Positions 30,078 through 39,149 of a stretch of DNA of 64,000 nucleotides are shown in pieces. The position numbers were made by a program, and so were the translations under genes. Source of the stretch: Enterococcus caccae ATCC BAA-1240 (GTDB lineage Bacteria > Bacillota > Bacilli > Lactobacillales > Enterococcaceae). The stretch spans positions 1 to 64,000 of the forward strand of contig NZ_KE136476.1 of assembly GCF_000407145.1 (NCBI RefSeq), in the 5' to 3' direction. Below the pieces are notes generated by a model. The model saw only the letters and a program-made list of their open reading frames with translations, was not told the origin of the DNA and made no database searches. The stretch's first letter is position 1. Each line of letters starts with the position of its first letter.

Positions 30078-31331
30078 ATGAAAAAGGATCAACGGAACAT
30101 TGTATACTTGATATTAGGTCAAATGATCTCGGTATTTGGAGGAGCGATTTTACGGTTTGCCTTATCACTTTTTGTGTTAGACCAAACAGGAAGAGCGGAT
30201 ATTTTTGCGACTGTTTTAGCAGTTTCTAGTATACCTGTCTTATTTGCGCCGATTGGAGGGGCGATTGCGGATCGGTTTGATCGCCGAATGTTGATGGTGT
30301 TGATGGACATCTCCAATGCTATTTTAGCTATTTTATTATTTTTTGTATTAGGGATGAACCAATCGGTTTTTCTGATTGGCATTCTATTATTTATCTTGTC
30401 GATTGTTGGAAGCTTTGATACACCAGTTGTTACAGCGAGTATTCCTCTATTAGTAGATGAGAGTGAATTGGAAAAGGTCAACGGCATGGTTAATGGTGTT
30501 CTTTCAATGTCCAATGTTGTAGCGCCGATTATTGGTGGAATTCTATATAGTTTGTTAGGGGCTCAAGTACTTGTTATCAGTAGCACTCTCTTCTTCATTT
30601 TGGCAGCGATAATCGAATCGTTCATTCACATTCCATTTGAAAAAAGAGCATTAGAAAAAGGCGTGTTAAAAACATTAACATCAGATCTAATAGAAGGCTT
30701 CAAAGAAGTTCGTAGAAACCAAGTGATTTTGAAGTCCATCCTGATTGCGGCCTTAGTCAATTTTATTTTGGCATCATTTTTTATTGTGGGTACACCAGTA
30801 ATTTTAAGGGTAGTCTTACAAGCAAACGACTCAATGTATGGTTTAGGGATGTCTATAGTCAGTTTGTCTACAATTTTAGGTGCTGTTTTTGCGAGCTATT
30901 TTACTAAAAAATTACGATTGAATAATCTGTATCTCACCTTTACATTATCTGGATTGCTGTTATTTGCAATGAATATAGGCTTAACATTTGCAGGAACTTC
31001 TGCAGGAAATAGGGTGGGGTTCACTTTATTTGTTATAACAGGTGCTCCTATAGGTATGCTGATGAGTATCATATCCATCTACTTGATTTCGATGGTTCAA
31101 CGAGTGACGCCAAAAGAAAACCTGGGAAAAATAATGGCTACCATCGTAGCATGCGCACAATGTGCGGTTCCGTTAGGGCAAGTAATGATCGGGATGATAT
31201 TTAAACAGACAAGTACGAATATTTTTTTACCATTATCTGTTGTTGCAAGTGTAGTTCTGTTGATTTCAGTCTTATGTTATTATCTGTTCAAAAAGACAAC
31301 AGAAGCAGATATTTATAGGATTAAAGAATAA
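30078..31331 (+). CDS. MFS transporter (drug/solute exporter type)
   Basis: The protein of 417 residues has twelve predicted helices, with the MFS motif GAIADRFDRRML between helices 2 and 3. It resembles the MFS_3/enterobactin-exporter-like group of small-molecule exporters. I chose ATG 30078 because GGGGAGAAG lies 6-8 nt upstream; ATG 30060 would place that ribosome site inside the gene. Substrate unknown. It follows the regulator gene by 165 nt and ends at a terminator. Confidence 0.84.
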   Translation: MKKDQRNIVYLILGQMISVFGGAILRFALSLFVLDQTGRADIFATVLAVSSIPVLFAPIGGAIADRFDRRMLMVLMDISNAILAILLFFVLGMNQSVFLIGILLFILSIVGSFDTPVVTASIPLLVDESELEKVNGMVNGVLSMSNVVAPIIGGILYSLLGAQVLVISSTLFFILAAIIESFIHIPFEKRALEKGVLKTLTSDLIEGFKEVRRNQVILKSILIAALVNFILASFFIVGTPVILRVVLQANDSMYGLGMSIVSLSTILGAVFASYFTKKLRLNNLYLTFTLSGLLLFAMNIGLTFAGTSAGNRVGFTLFVITGAPIGMLMSIISIYLISMVQRVTPKENLGKIMATIVACAQCAVPLGQVMIGMIFKQTSTNIFLPLSVVASVVLLISVLCYYLFKKTTEADIYRIKE

Positions 31332-31366
31332 AATTTGATTAGAAAATCAAATAATTTTTTTCAACT

Positions 31367-31412
31367 AAAGAAGAAGTTCGCTATTCAAGTGAAAGCGAGC
31401 TTCTTCTTTATT
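31367..31412 (+). terminator. Rho-independent terminator
   Basis: AAGAAGAAGTTCGCT pairs with AGCGAGCTTCTTCTT, followed by TATTTAT. It separates the MFS gene from the recombinase region. Confidence 0.78.
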
Positions 31413-31549
31413 TATAGAATAAATGTCTAGATTTTTCGTTTGTTTTTTTTTGTTTATCAAAAAAGTATAATATTTAAACTTTTTTTGATAATAAAAAGGA
31501 GCTGTTTTTTTATACTATTTATTGAAAGGAGAAGTGTGAAAAAAATCCT

Positions 31550-31569
31550 GTTCTAAGTAAGAACAGGAA
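31550..31569 (+). repeat. Left 20-bp inverted repeat (candidate recombinase core site)
   Basis: GTTCTAAGTAAGAACAGGAA is the exact reverse complement of 33030-33049. Including flanking bases it is itself a dyad, CTGTTCT / AGAACAG around 5 asymmetric bases, as expected for two recombinase monomers binding either side of a crossover region. Confidence 0.8.
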
Positions 31570-31804
31570 ATAGAGTTAACGGAAAAAAGAAAATGTGGAT
31601 ATATTTTTATTTTTATCTCTTTTAAAAGGTTAAGTGATTTGGATAATATTGTCAATTGCATATTTTAAAGATGAGAATACTGAGAATTATGTCAATAGTA
31701 TATCTTTTTTTTATCTTTTGTAAGTATAGCTTACTTTTATTCCAAGGAGATATCAATTTTTTCATTGATTTCTAAATATTTTGAGAAAAACCCATTTTTT
31801 TATA

Positions 31805-31824
31805 GCCGTCAAATTCGCCGTCAA
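31805..31824 (+). repeat. Tandem arm-type repeats, left pair
   Basis: GCCGTCA occurs at 31805 and 31817, 12 bp apart, just ahead of the recombinase start. The same pair with the same spacing follows the gene at 32968. Confidence 0.75.
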
Positions 31825-31849
31825 TTATTTTTGTGAAAGGGAGATTACT

Positions 31850-32950
31850 TTGGGTAGAAAAGGAGAAAACATTTATAAACGAAAAGATGGTCGTTGGGAG
31901 GGGCGATATGTTAAGGGCAGGAAAACCAATAAAGGGATTCACTATGGCTATGTTTATGGTCAAACGTATAAGGAGGTAAAGGAAAAACTAACAATAAAAA
32001 AAGCAACAATGCTTTCTGTACAAGAAAAATCAGAACAATTTTATGGAACGCTCAATAATTGGTTGGATTATTGGCTTGAAACGGTAATTAGTACAAAAGT
32101 AAAACCAGGAACATTTGATAGTTACAAAAGCAAAATTGACTGTCATATTCGCCCGACAATTGGAGATCAGGGATTAAGTGAACTAACGACTAAACATTTA
32201 ACAGATTTTATTGAAATTACAAAGAAAAAGATTTCTACCAATTCACTTCATTCGGTTTTTAGGGTACTAAAAACATCATTAAAATATGCAGAGAAGCTTC
32301 ATTTTATTAGAAGTTCAGTATACGAAAACGTGGAGCTACCAAAAATAAGAAAGCCAAAAATAACGAATATCTCGCAATTTGAGCACAAACTGTTAATAAA
32401 AGAAGCAAAAAAATCAGCCGATGGCCTAGCGGCACTGATTTCATTAGAAACAGGTATGCGGATTGGGGAGATAGCAGGTTTGAAGTGGGAAGATATTGAC
32501 TTTGACAATAAAGTACTGTCCGTTAAACGAACTCTTCAAAGAGTAAAAACTTACTCAGAAAGTGGTTATAAAACACAAGTCATTGAAGAAAAGCCAAAAT
32601 CTGAGACTTCAGAACGGATCATTCCACTGTCTTCCGATTTATTGGAGCAATTAGTAAAGAAAAAAAACATAAGCCGAAGTACTTATGTTGTTTCAAAAAA
32701 TCAAGGTTTTACTGAGCCAAGAACTATTCGTTATCAGTTTAAGCGACTGTTACGAACTTTTAAATTAGTCGACTGTTCTTTCCATGCGTTGAGACATTCT
32801 TTTGCTACTCGTTGTTTGGAAAAAGGGATAAATATCGCTGTAATCAGCTCATTGTTAGGACATGCTTCAACGAAAATGACACTTGATATTTATACAAATT
32901 CAAACTTAACAGAAGAACGAATCGCAGTAGAAGCTGTAGCTGCTATCTAA
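31850..32950 (+). CDS. Tyrosine recombinase/integrase
   Basis: The 366-residue protein has an N-terminal arm-binding domain (GRKGENIYKRKDGRWEGRY...), a SAM-like core-binding domain (about 60-160) and a catalytic domain. It keeps the full catalytic set: Arg in TGMRIGE, HxxR in FHALRHSFAT, His in LLGHAS and Tyr in LDIYTN. I chose the TTG at 31850 because GAAAGGGAG lies about 7 nt upstream; extending upstream would cross the arm repeats. It is typical of Gram-positive phage/ICE integrases. No excisionase, relaxase or phage gene accompanies it. It sits alone between inverted core-like repeats upstream of a surface-protein locus. Confidence 0.9.
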   Translation: MGRKGENIYKRKDGRWEGRYVKGRKTNKGIHYGYVYGQTYKEVKEKLTIKKATMLSVQEKSEQFYGTLNNWLDYWLETVISTKVKPGTFDSYKSKIDCHIRPTIGDQGLSELTTKHLTDFIEITKKKISTNSLHSVFRVLKTSLKYAEKLHFIRSSVYENVELPKIRKPKITNISQFEHKLLIKEAKKSADGLAALISLETGMRIGEIAGLKWEDIDFDNKVLSVKRTLQRVKTYSESGYKTQVIEEKPKSETSERIIPLSSDLLEQLVKKKNISRSTYVVSKNQGFTEPRTIRYQFKRLLRTFKLVDCSFHALRHSFATRCLEKGINIAVISSLLGHASTKMTLDIYTNSNLTEERIAVEAVAAI

Positions 32951-32967
32951 CAGGAAAACCTATATTC

Positions 32968-32986
32968 GCCGTCATGTTCGCCGTCA
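32968..32986 (+). repeat. Tandem arm-type repeats, right pair
   Basis: GCCGTCA at 32968 and 32980, 12 bp apart, 17 nt after the recombinase stop and in the same orientation as the left pair. Confidence 0.75.
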
Positions 32987-33002
32987 ACTTAAAATTAAAA
33001 AG

Positions 33003-33031
33003 TTGATATAAAGAGGTTTATGGCATACATT
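33003..33031 (+). promoter_or_regulatory. Outward promoter abutting the right inverted repeat
   Basis: -35 TTGATA (33003-33008) and -10 TACATT (33026-33031) have 17-nt spacing. The last two bases of the -10 box are the first two of the right repeat. It points out of the recombinase segment toward the regulator at 33216. Both boxes depart from consensus, so its strength is uncertain. Confidence 0.55.
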
Positions 33032-33049
33032 CCTGTTCTTACTTAGAAC
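33030..33049 (-). repeat. Right 20-bp inverted repeat (candidate recombinase core site)
   Basis: TTCCTGTTCTTACTTAGAAC is identical to the reverse complement of 31550-31569. Because the 5-bp centre TACTT is asymmetric, recombination between the two copies would invert, not excise, the 1.46 kb between them. Confidence 0.8.
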
Positions 33050-33215
33050 GAGAAAATTTTGTCAGAATTGTAAAAAATAGTAATTATAGTTAATTTTACT
33101 CCAGATCATAAAATAATGATAATTATTGAACTGTAAAACACTATTTTTATTTAGAAATGGAAAAGAATTGTATGAAAACGATGTGATTATAAGAAACATA
33201 ATAAGGAGGAACTAA

Positions 33216-33923
33216 ATGTTTAACATAGCTCTAGTAAACAATGTTGAAAGTAGCAAATTAGAATACATAACAGCTTTGAAAGAAAAAAAGTGTTCGATTC
33301 ATCAAATTGATCCAACTGAAATTCGTGAAAGGATACCAAAAATGGATGCTGTGATTGTCATAGAATCTGCTGTAGAAAACATTGGATTAACCTGTGAATT
33401 TATTATCAAAGTAAGGGATTTAACGGAAGGTTTTGTTTGGGTTTTATCTAGTGAATCCTCAAAAGTAAACCGAATTGTTCATCTACAATTGGGCGCAGAT
33501 GGCACATTTGATAATCGAATAGACTCAGATGAATTTTGTTTATATGTCATGAATACTCTTGAACGAAGATTAGGGAAAAAGGGTCAAAAAAATAGTTATT
33601 CACAAATAGAGTCGCCAAAAAAAGAACAACAAATTCAAAATATTCGCTTAGTTCCGGCAAATTTCTCTGTAAACATTGAAGGAAAAGGGGAAGTCGGACT
33701 AACAAAACTAGAGTTTAAGGCATTGGAAACGTTGATTCGCAATAAAGGCGAAGCGATTTCCTATGAAGAACTTTATAAAAGTGTATGGGGGAAAGAGAAA
33801 GGCGATAAAAAATATCGAGTAGCCAATCTCATCTTTCATTTAAGAAAGAAATTGGAAGACGATTCTTTTAAGCCAAAATATATCCGAACAGTTCGTTCTA
33901 GAGGATATATGTTGTCTAAGTGA
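33216..33923 (+). CDS. Orphan OmpR/PhoB-type winged-helix regulator with degenerate receiver
   Basis: The 235-residue protein has a C-terminal winged helix (about 145-233; EVGLTKLEFKALETLIRNKGEAISYEELYKSVWG and YIRTVRSRGYML) of OmpR type. Its N-terminal half has receiver-like length, but the strand that normally carries the phosphorylated Asp reads MDAVIVIESAVE, with no Asp at the expected place. No kinase gene is adjacent. It therefore probably acts without phosphorylation, or answers another signal, and as first gene of the WxL locus should control it. AAGGAGG precedes the ATG. Confidence 0.83.
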   Translation: MFNIALVNNVESSKLEYITALKEKKCSIHQIDPTEIRERIPKMDAVIVIESAVENIGLTCEFIIKVRDLTEGFVWVLSSESSKVNRIVHLQLGADGTFDNRIDSDEFCLYVMNTLERRLGKKGQKNSYSQIESPKKEQQIQNIRLVPANFSVNIEGKGEVGLTKLEFKALETLIRNKGEAISYEELYKSVWGKEKGDKKYRVANLIFHLRKKLEDDSFKPKYIRTVRSRGYMLSK

Positions 33924-34045
33924 TAAAAATTAAAAAAAGTTTTTCATTTTTTTATCATAAGTAAATTAAGTTTGTTTTTGATAGAAAATTGAAATAAATA
34001 TGTCTTATAAAGACATGGGAATTTTTTAAGAAGGGAGGAAAATAA

Positions 34046-37000
34046 GTGGGAAATAGAAAAGGTAGTATAGGCATGTACTTGTCTTTGCTGTTTATCTTGA
34101 TTGCTACTGGAATAACGTTAAGTAGAATTTCATCAATTAAAGCTTCTGAGGAAGAGAAAAAATTTAGCATAGAAGTTGGGGATGTAACTGAAGAAACGTT
34201 TTATAAAATTCCAATCAAGCTTACTTTACCTGCTTCAAAAAATGGCGAAGTTGTTTTGCATTCTGAAGGAATCCATTTGTTAGATAGTGAAATATTGGAA
34301 GATATCAGTTCCAAATATCCAGAGGAGAAAGTGAAAATCACGCTTGATGAAAAGGATAACGCAACGATTTTTAGTTATAAGAAAGATACTTCCGATCTAG
34401 TTTTAGAATTCAATGTTTCTTTGTTAGAAGAGGCTGAGTCGCTGAAACTAACATTACTATCAGCTAATAACGTCTTAGCGGAAATTGAAAAAAATTACGC
34501 AGAGTTGAAGAAAAAGGTAAAAGCTAATGAAAAGAAATTGGCTGATATTCCATCAATTGGAGATAGATCATTGATTAGATCAGTCGCGTCTAACCCAGTC
34601 AATGTTAACAATTGGAGCAGTTTTGTCCAAGCAATGCATAATCCTAATTACGATGAAATTAATCTAACTGCTGATTTAACTGCTAATTCAAGTTTTGGAA
34701 CGGCGATGACTCGATCGGTAGTCATTAACGGAAATGGACACACTATTAATATTGGTAATACGAATTCTTATCCGATTGAGCTAGGGACTGTAGCAGATGA
34801 ACAGACAATCAGTCTTGTTAATATAAATTTAACAGGAACAAATAATAGCATTCGACAAGCATTTGTTAAAACTGCAGCTAATGGAGGTGCTAATTGGAAC
34901 ATTATTTTTGAAAATATAAATCTTCCAGAAGGAAATCGTACATCCTTAGCATATGCTCCCAATGCGTTAGTTAAAATTACTGGGACTTCCTCATTTTACA
35001 ATACTGGTGCAGCTTTACGTAGAGAGTTTATCATTGCGCATAAATTGTACATTACTGATAGAGCGAAGTTAAGTGGCTCATTTAAGTCTGATTTTTATAA
35101 TTCGGCACTAGCTAATTCAGAAGTAATAATTGATAAAGCATCACAAATACAATTTTCATCATCAGCAAGATTCTTTTCTTTGTCTGGCGCAAATAGTGAG
35201 ATTAAAGTATATGGTGATACTTCAATGGCAACACGTACAGGTAATACTAATTTACAGTTAGAATCAACATCAACTGAAACAGCTGATAGTGGTGGATTAT
35301 TCAATTTCAATACGGGACGGTACGGTCCCCCAGTTCATTTCAGTGTGAGTGACTATGCTACTGTAACAGCCCACTCACAATCACCAAGTAATTCAACACC
35401 AGTTGTAATGATTGAGGCAACAAATACTCAGTTCAATGTTGCTAACAATAGTTATATGGAAATGATATCTAATGGTCAATCAACAACACATGGAGCGACA
35501 ATGCGATTTAGGTATTCTGGTAATTCTTCGTTTAATCTATCGGGCAACTCGACTATGAAAATTACTAAAACGCAAGGAAGTCAAGCGGCGATCCGAATGA
35601 ACGGTGGTGGCAATGCGGTCAATGTATCATCAGGTTCTAAATTCTTTGTAGCAGCACATGGATCTGGACGACCAAGTAATCCAAGTGCTACTGGAGGAAC
35701 CGACGCTTCAGCGTTTCAGAATAATCAGGCAATTGTTTTTCTAAATGAATTGGCAACCTCGCCAGCTGATTCTTTTACGTTAAGTGGTAAGAACTCTGTT
35801 GTAAAATTGGATGCCAAACTAGGTCCAGCAATTGATGCAGCGAGAGATGTAGATGTAGTTGTTGGTAAAGATTCGTTCTTTGAAACAATTGGAAATACTG
35901 GTGGGAGAGCAATATTTTATTCTGGTTCTGGAAAAGTTAATTTCCAGATGAATGAACCTATGTTTTATGATTTCCGTAATAATGCGGAAACTACTGGGGG
36001 AGATTTACTTTCAGCTAATTCAAGCAATTCTATGTTTGAATCCATCAATTCAGATGTTTCTTTTTGGAAGAAAGGGAGTAATTTAAACGGGTCCCCTTAT
36101 TATGACCGTTCATTGGTAACTTATAAATTATTAGGTACAAATTTAGGATTGAGTGTTTCGCCAGACAATGATTTTACCATGAAGTTTGGAAATATGGGTT
36201 CTTCAATAAACCAGTATTCTCGCATAGCTGCAAATAATTCATCACCGATTGTAGATGACTTACGAATTCCTACCAATAGCGATAAGTTTATTTATGGTCA
36301 TATCTCTGTGGCAGAAGGTTTTGATGATAATGGTAATCGTATTATTCGGGATTCTTGGGATAATGAAGCACAAGTCAAAGTGAAATTGGAATTTCCGAAT
36401 GGAACGTCGAAAATTATTCAAGGAACGACTTATGAAGGTCCTTCTACAATTTATGAGTCAACCAATCAAAAGGGTTATTTTAAGATTCCTTTAGATGACT
36501 TTATTCCAGCTGGGACAAAGGTAAGCATTGAAGAAGCATGGCGTGGTCCTGCTAATGCAACAGAACAACATAAGCATACTTCAGGAGCCGAGGATATTAA
36601 AGTGCCTGTCGTTGAAACTATTGATGTTACTCCGCCAACTCAAGCTGTTGTTTCAACGGAGATAAACAATGCAACAAAACAATTATCAGGAACCAGTGAT
36701 GAAAACGGCAGTAAAGTTTTTATTAAAGTTAATGGTCAATGGTTAAAAGGTTCTAATGGGCAAGCAGTTACTACGGTAGTCAGCAATGAGAAATGGACAC
36801 TTAATTTGCCTAAGTATGTAACCAAATCTGATAAAGTAGATGTTTATTTAAAAGATACAACATCAATCAGTCCATTACCGGCATATGTTCTGCCAGATAC
36901 GTATACCCAAGAACCAGATGACGTATTTGGAAATATGAATGTTGATGTAGATAAGTATGGTACTTATTCAGGGTATCATGATGCTATCAAAAATGGAGCC

Positions 37001-37960
37001 AAAGATGATCGTTTTCATCAAGCAAAACGTTTAATTGTCAAGGACGTTCTCCCAGATCAACCAACTTTAGTGAAAACAGCTATTTCAAGTGGAGGGGAAA
37101 CAACTTCAGTTGGTGACACAGTAACCTACACATTAAAAGCAAGCAATCCAAAAGCTGATTCTCAAGATTGGAAAAATGTCCGACTCGTTGATCAACTTGC
37201 GGAAGGATTAGAATTTGACCCATCGAATCATGGCATTACGATCAATGGTGAACCGATCCAAGACTCCAAATTTGAGTATGAGGAATCAACACGTACGTTG
37301 ACAATCCTTGCTGGTGATATAGCTGCTAAGAAAAATATAACAGCAACATTTAATGTAAAAATCGGTCGTGGAGTGGTTGGAGAGAAAATCAAAAATAAAG
37401 CGTCGGCTTTAGGAGATTCACCTCAAGAAACACCATTCGTTCCTGGTCCAACCAATCCTAATTCAGGACATGTCCCCATCTCAGTTGATTCTCAGGAGGT
37501 TCCTTTACCGGGAGATATCATTCATGGCATTATCGAGTTATCTTCTTTTCCGACTGAAATTGATTTTGGAAAACAAAGAGCAACAGGGAATACAACGCGT
37601 GTTGAAACGCCAGAATATTCTGAAGAGTTGATTGTGTCAGATAACAGAGGAACACTGAAAGAATGGATACTTACAGTAAAAGTAGACACACCTATGACAT
37701 CGCAATTAAAGGAAAATGTTAAATTACCGCGCGCGATTCGTTTTAGCAAAAATGGAGATGAAAGAGTTCTAGATGGTAACGCATATGAAATCTTTACTCA
37801 TAAAAATGACAAACAGGGTGATGTCAATATTACTGAGACTTGGAAAAAAAATGGTCAAGGGTTCAAATTAGAAGTACCACCAAACCAAATCGGTTCTTTG
37901 GGTGTGTATAAAGCGATTCTCGTTTGGGAGCTAGCGGATGCACCACTACCGACACCATAA
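34046..37960 (+). CDS. Large WxL-domain adhesin with beta-helix (pectate-lyase-like) region
   Basis: The 1,304-residue secreted protein uses a GTG start with AAGGGAGG upstream. In order it has a signal peptide/helix (about 1-33), a Glu/Lys-rich N-terminal region, a right-handed beta-helix-like region (about 185-690) of the pectate-lyase-like adhesive type (NNWSSFVQAM...EINLTADLT...VINGNGHTINIG), a domain with Ig-like features (about 860-960), a DUF11-type domain (about 1015-1120, SVGDTVTYTLKASNP) and a C-terminal WxL domain with WILTV and YKAILVWEL. WxL domains bind peptidoglycan non-covalently. No transmembrane anchor follows, so it depends on the WxL domain. Confidence 0.87.
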   Translation: MGNRKGSIGMYLSLLFILIATGITLSRISSIKASEEEKKFSIEVGDVTEETFYKIPIKLTLPASKNGEVVLHSEGIHLLDSEILEDISSKYPEEKVKITLDEKDNATIFSYKKDTSDLVLEFNVSLLEEAESLKLTLLSANNVLAEIEKNYAELKKKVKANEKKLADIPSIGDRSLIRSVASNPVNVNNWSSFVQAMHNPNYDEINLTADLTANSSFGTAMTRSVVINGNGHTINIGNTNSYPIELGTVADEQTISLVNINLTGTNNSIRQAFVKTAANGGANWNIIFENINLPEGNRTSLAYAPNALVKITGTSSFYNTGAALRREFIIAHKLYITDRAKLSGSFKSDFYNSALANSEVIIDKASQIQFSSSARFFSLSGANSEIKVYGDTSMATRTGNTNLQLESTSTETADSGGLFNFNTGRYGPPVHFSVSDYATVTAHSQSPSNSTPVVMIEATNTQFNVANNSYMEMISNGQSTTHGATMRFRYSGNSSFNLSGNSTMKITKTQGSQAAIRMNGGGNAVNVSSGSKFFVAAHGSGRPSNPSATGGTDASAFQNNQAIVFLNELATSPADSFTLSGKNSVVKLDAKLGPAIDAARDVDVVVGKDSFFETIGNTGGRAIFYSGSGKVNFQMNEPMFYDFRNNAETTGGDLLSANSSNSMFESINSDVSFWKKGSNLNGSPYYDRSLVTYKLLGTNLGLSVSPDNDFTMKFGNMGSSINQYSRIAANNSSPIVDDLRIPTNSDKFIYGHISVAEGFDDNGNRIIRDSWDNEAQVKVKLEFPNGTSKIIQGTTYEGPSTIYESTNQKGYFKIPLDDFIPAGTKVSIEEAWRGPANATEQHKHTSGAEDIKVPVVETIDVTPPTQAVVSTEINNATKQLSGTSDENGSKVFIKVNGQWLKGSNGQAVTTVVSNEKWTLNLPKYVTKSDKVDVYLKDTTSISPLPAYVLPDTYTQEPDDVFGNMNVDVDKYGTYSGYHDAIKNGAKDDRFHQAKRLIVKDVLPDQPTLVKTAISSGGETTSVGDTVTYTLKASNPKADSQDWKNVRLVDQLAEGLEFDPSNHGITINGEPIQDSKFEYEESTRTLTILAGDIAAKKNITATFNVKIGRGVVGEKIKNKASALGDSPQETPFVPGPTNPNSGHVPISVDSQEVPLPGDIIHGIIELSSFPTEIDFGKQRATGNTTRVETPEYSEELIVSDNRGTLKEWILTVKVDTPMTSQLKENVKLPRAIRFSKNGDERVLDGNAYEIFTHKNDKQGDVNITETWKKNGQGFKLEVPPNQIGSLGVYKAILVWELADAPLPTP

Positions 37961-37975
37961 TGGAGGGAAAATAAG

Positions 37976-38323
37976 ATGGAAAGAAAAAAAGTAATTTATT
38001 TGATTATGACCGTAGTTTTATTTTCCTTACTAGGAGTAGGTAGATCTATACAAGGCTATGCAGACGAAGGAGGAGCGGTAAATACGGATGGTGAAATTTC
38101 TTTTTTTGAAGAAGAACCCATCAAAGATTCTAGTAAACCGCCATCTGATAGTGATTCTACATCATCTGTTATCGAAAAGCCAAAAGGCAGATATCCTTCT
38201 ACGGGTGAATTAGTGATAAAAAGTTTGGGAATCAGTGGGATGGCTTTAATACTGATTGTAGGAATTTTATTTCTTTGGAAGCGTAAAAAGGAGAATGAAA
38301 GGAAGGCGAGAGAACATGAATAA
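37976..38323 (+). CDS. Small sortase-anchored protein of the WxL locus
   Basis: The 115-residue protein has a signal peptide (about 1-29), a short acidic Ser/Pro linker, the sortase-like motif YPSTGE (a variant of LPxTG) near residue 77, a hydrophobic helix and the tail KRKKENERK. Small LPxTG proteins are regular members of WxL clusters and probably complex with the WxL and DUF916 proteins on the wall. The Leu-to-Tyr change at the first motif position may alter sortase efficiency. Confidence 0.82.
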   Translation: MERKKVIYLIMTVVLFSLLGVGRSIQGYADEGGAVNTDGEISFFEEEPIKDSSKPPSDSDSTSSVIEKPKGRYPSTGELVIKSLGISGMALILIVGILFLWKRKKENERKAREHE

Positions 38324-39119
38324 AAAAGTCCTCACCTTATCAACTTTAGTTCTTCTGTCTTTTGGTAGTGGTTTTCTGATGTCTAAGACAAGTTACGCTG
38401 AAAGTAGCGCATATTTAGCCAACGGTACTGTTGAGTTTGATGGTGAATACAAACAAGTTGTTGTAGATCCTGAAAATCCTGATCAGACTGTCGACCCAGG
38501 AACCAGTCCGAAGACGGATGGCAACCTTAGAATTGATTTTGTTCCTCAGCTTCACTTTGGGAGTAACAAGATTTCAACAGAAGATAAAATCTATCCTGTA
38601 AATGGACAATTATTTCATGGAGATACTGAAGCTAGAGGAAATTTTATTCAAGTCTCGGATTTTCGTCCCAACGCGGCAGGTTGGACTCTTCAAGTTCGAC
38701 AAGAAACACAATTTAAAAATAACGACACACTATTCAATGAATTAGATGGAGCGATGCTATCTTTTGATAAATCATGGGTAAATACTACTGGTGATTTAAA
38801 TAAAGCGCCAGAAGTCTCCAAAGAAATCATCCGGATTGATAATATTGGTGAAACCTATCAGTTAGCAAAAGCGAATAACGATCATGGTAAAGGGACTTGG
38901 AGTATTATTTTTGGGGCATCAGATAGCAACCCCAGTGGTAAAAAAAGTACATTGAAACCCAAAGTGGACAGTCAAGGCAATCCTGTTTTAGATCCAAATT
39001 TTGAAAATAAGCAGATTGTTGAAAATAGTGCTGTCACTTTATCTATACCAGGAGTAACTAAAATCGATCCGGTATCTTACAAAACGGTGTTAACTTGGAT
39101 ATTAGCCGAGTTGCCATAA
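38316..39119 (+). CDS. WxL domain surface protein
   Basis: The 267-residue protein has a signal peptide (about 1-27, ending SYA) and a single WxL domain: GWTLQVRQ carries the first motif and YKTVLTWILAELP the second, at the very C-terminus. I chose ATG 38316, with GGAAGG about 9 nt upstream, so it overlaps the preceding gene by 8 nt. It should be a peripheral wall protein partnering the WxL-interacting protein. Confidence 0.88.
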   Translation: MNKKVLTLSTLVLLSFGSGFLMSKTSYAESSAYLANGTVEFDGEYKQVVVDPENPDQTVDPGTSPKTDGNLRIDFVPQLHFGSNKISTEDKIYPVNGQLFHGDTEARGNFIQVSDFRPNAAGWTLQVRQETQFKNNDTLFNELDGAMLSFDKSWVNTTGDLNKAPEVSKEIIRIDNIGETYQLAKANNDHGKGTWSIIFGASDSNPSGKKSTLKPKVDSQGNPVLDPNFENKQIVENSAVTLSIPGVTKIDPVSYKTVLTWILAELP

Positions 39120-39149
39120 ATAAAACACAAAAACTAGGAGGAAACACAA

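Noticed and set aside
31550-33049. Prophage or ICE with attL/attR
   Set aside because: Only an integrase is present. The flanking repeats match perfectly when inverted, but only with three central mismatches when read as direct repeats. A collapsed element remains possible.
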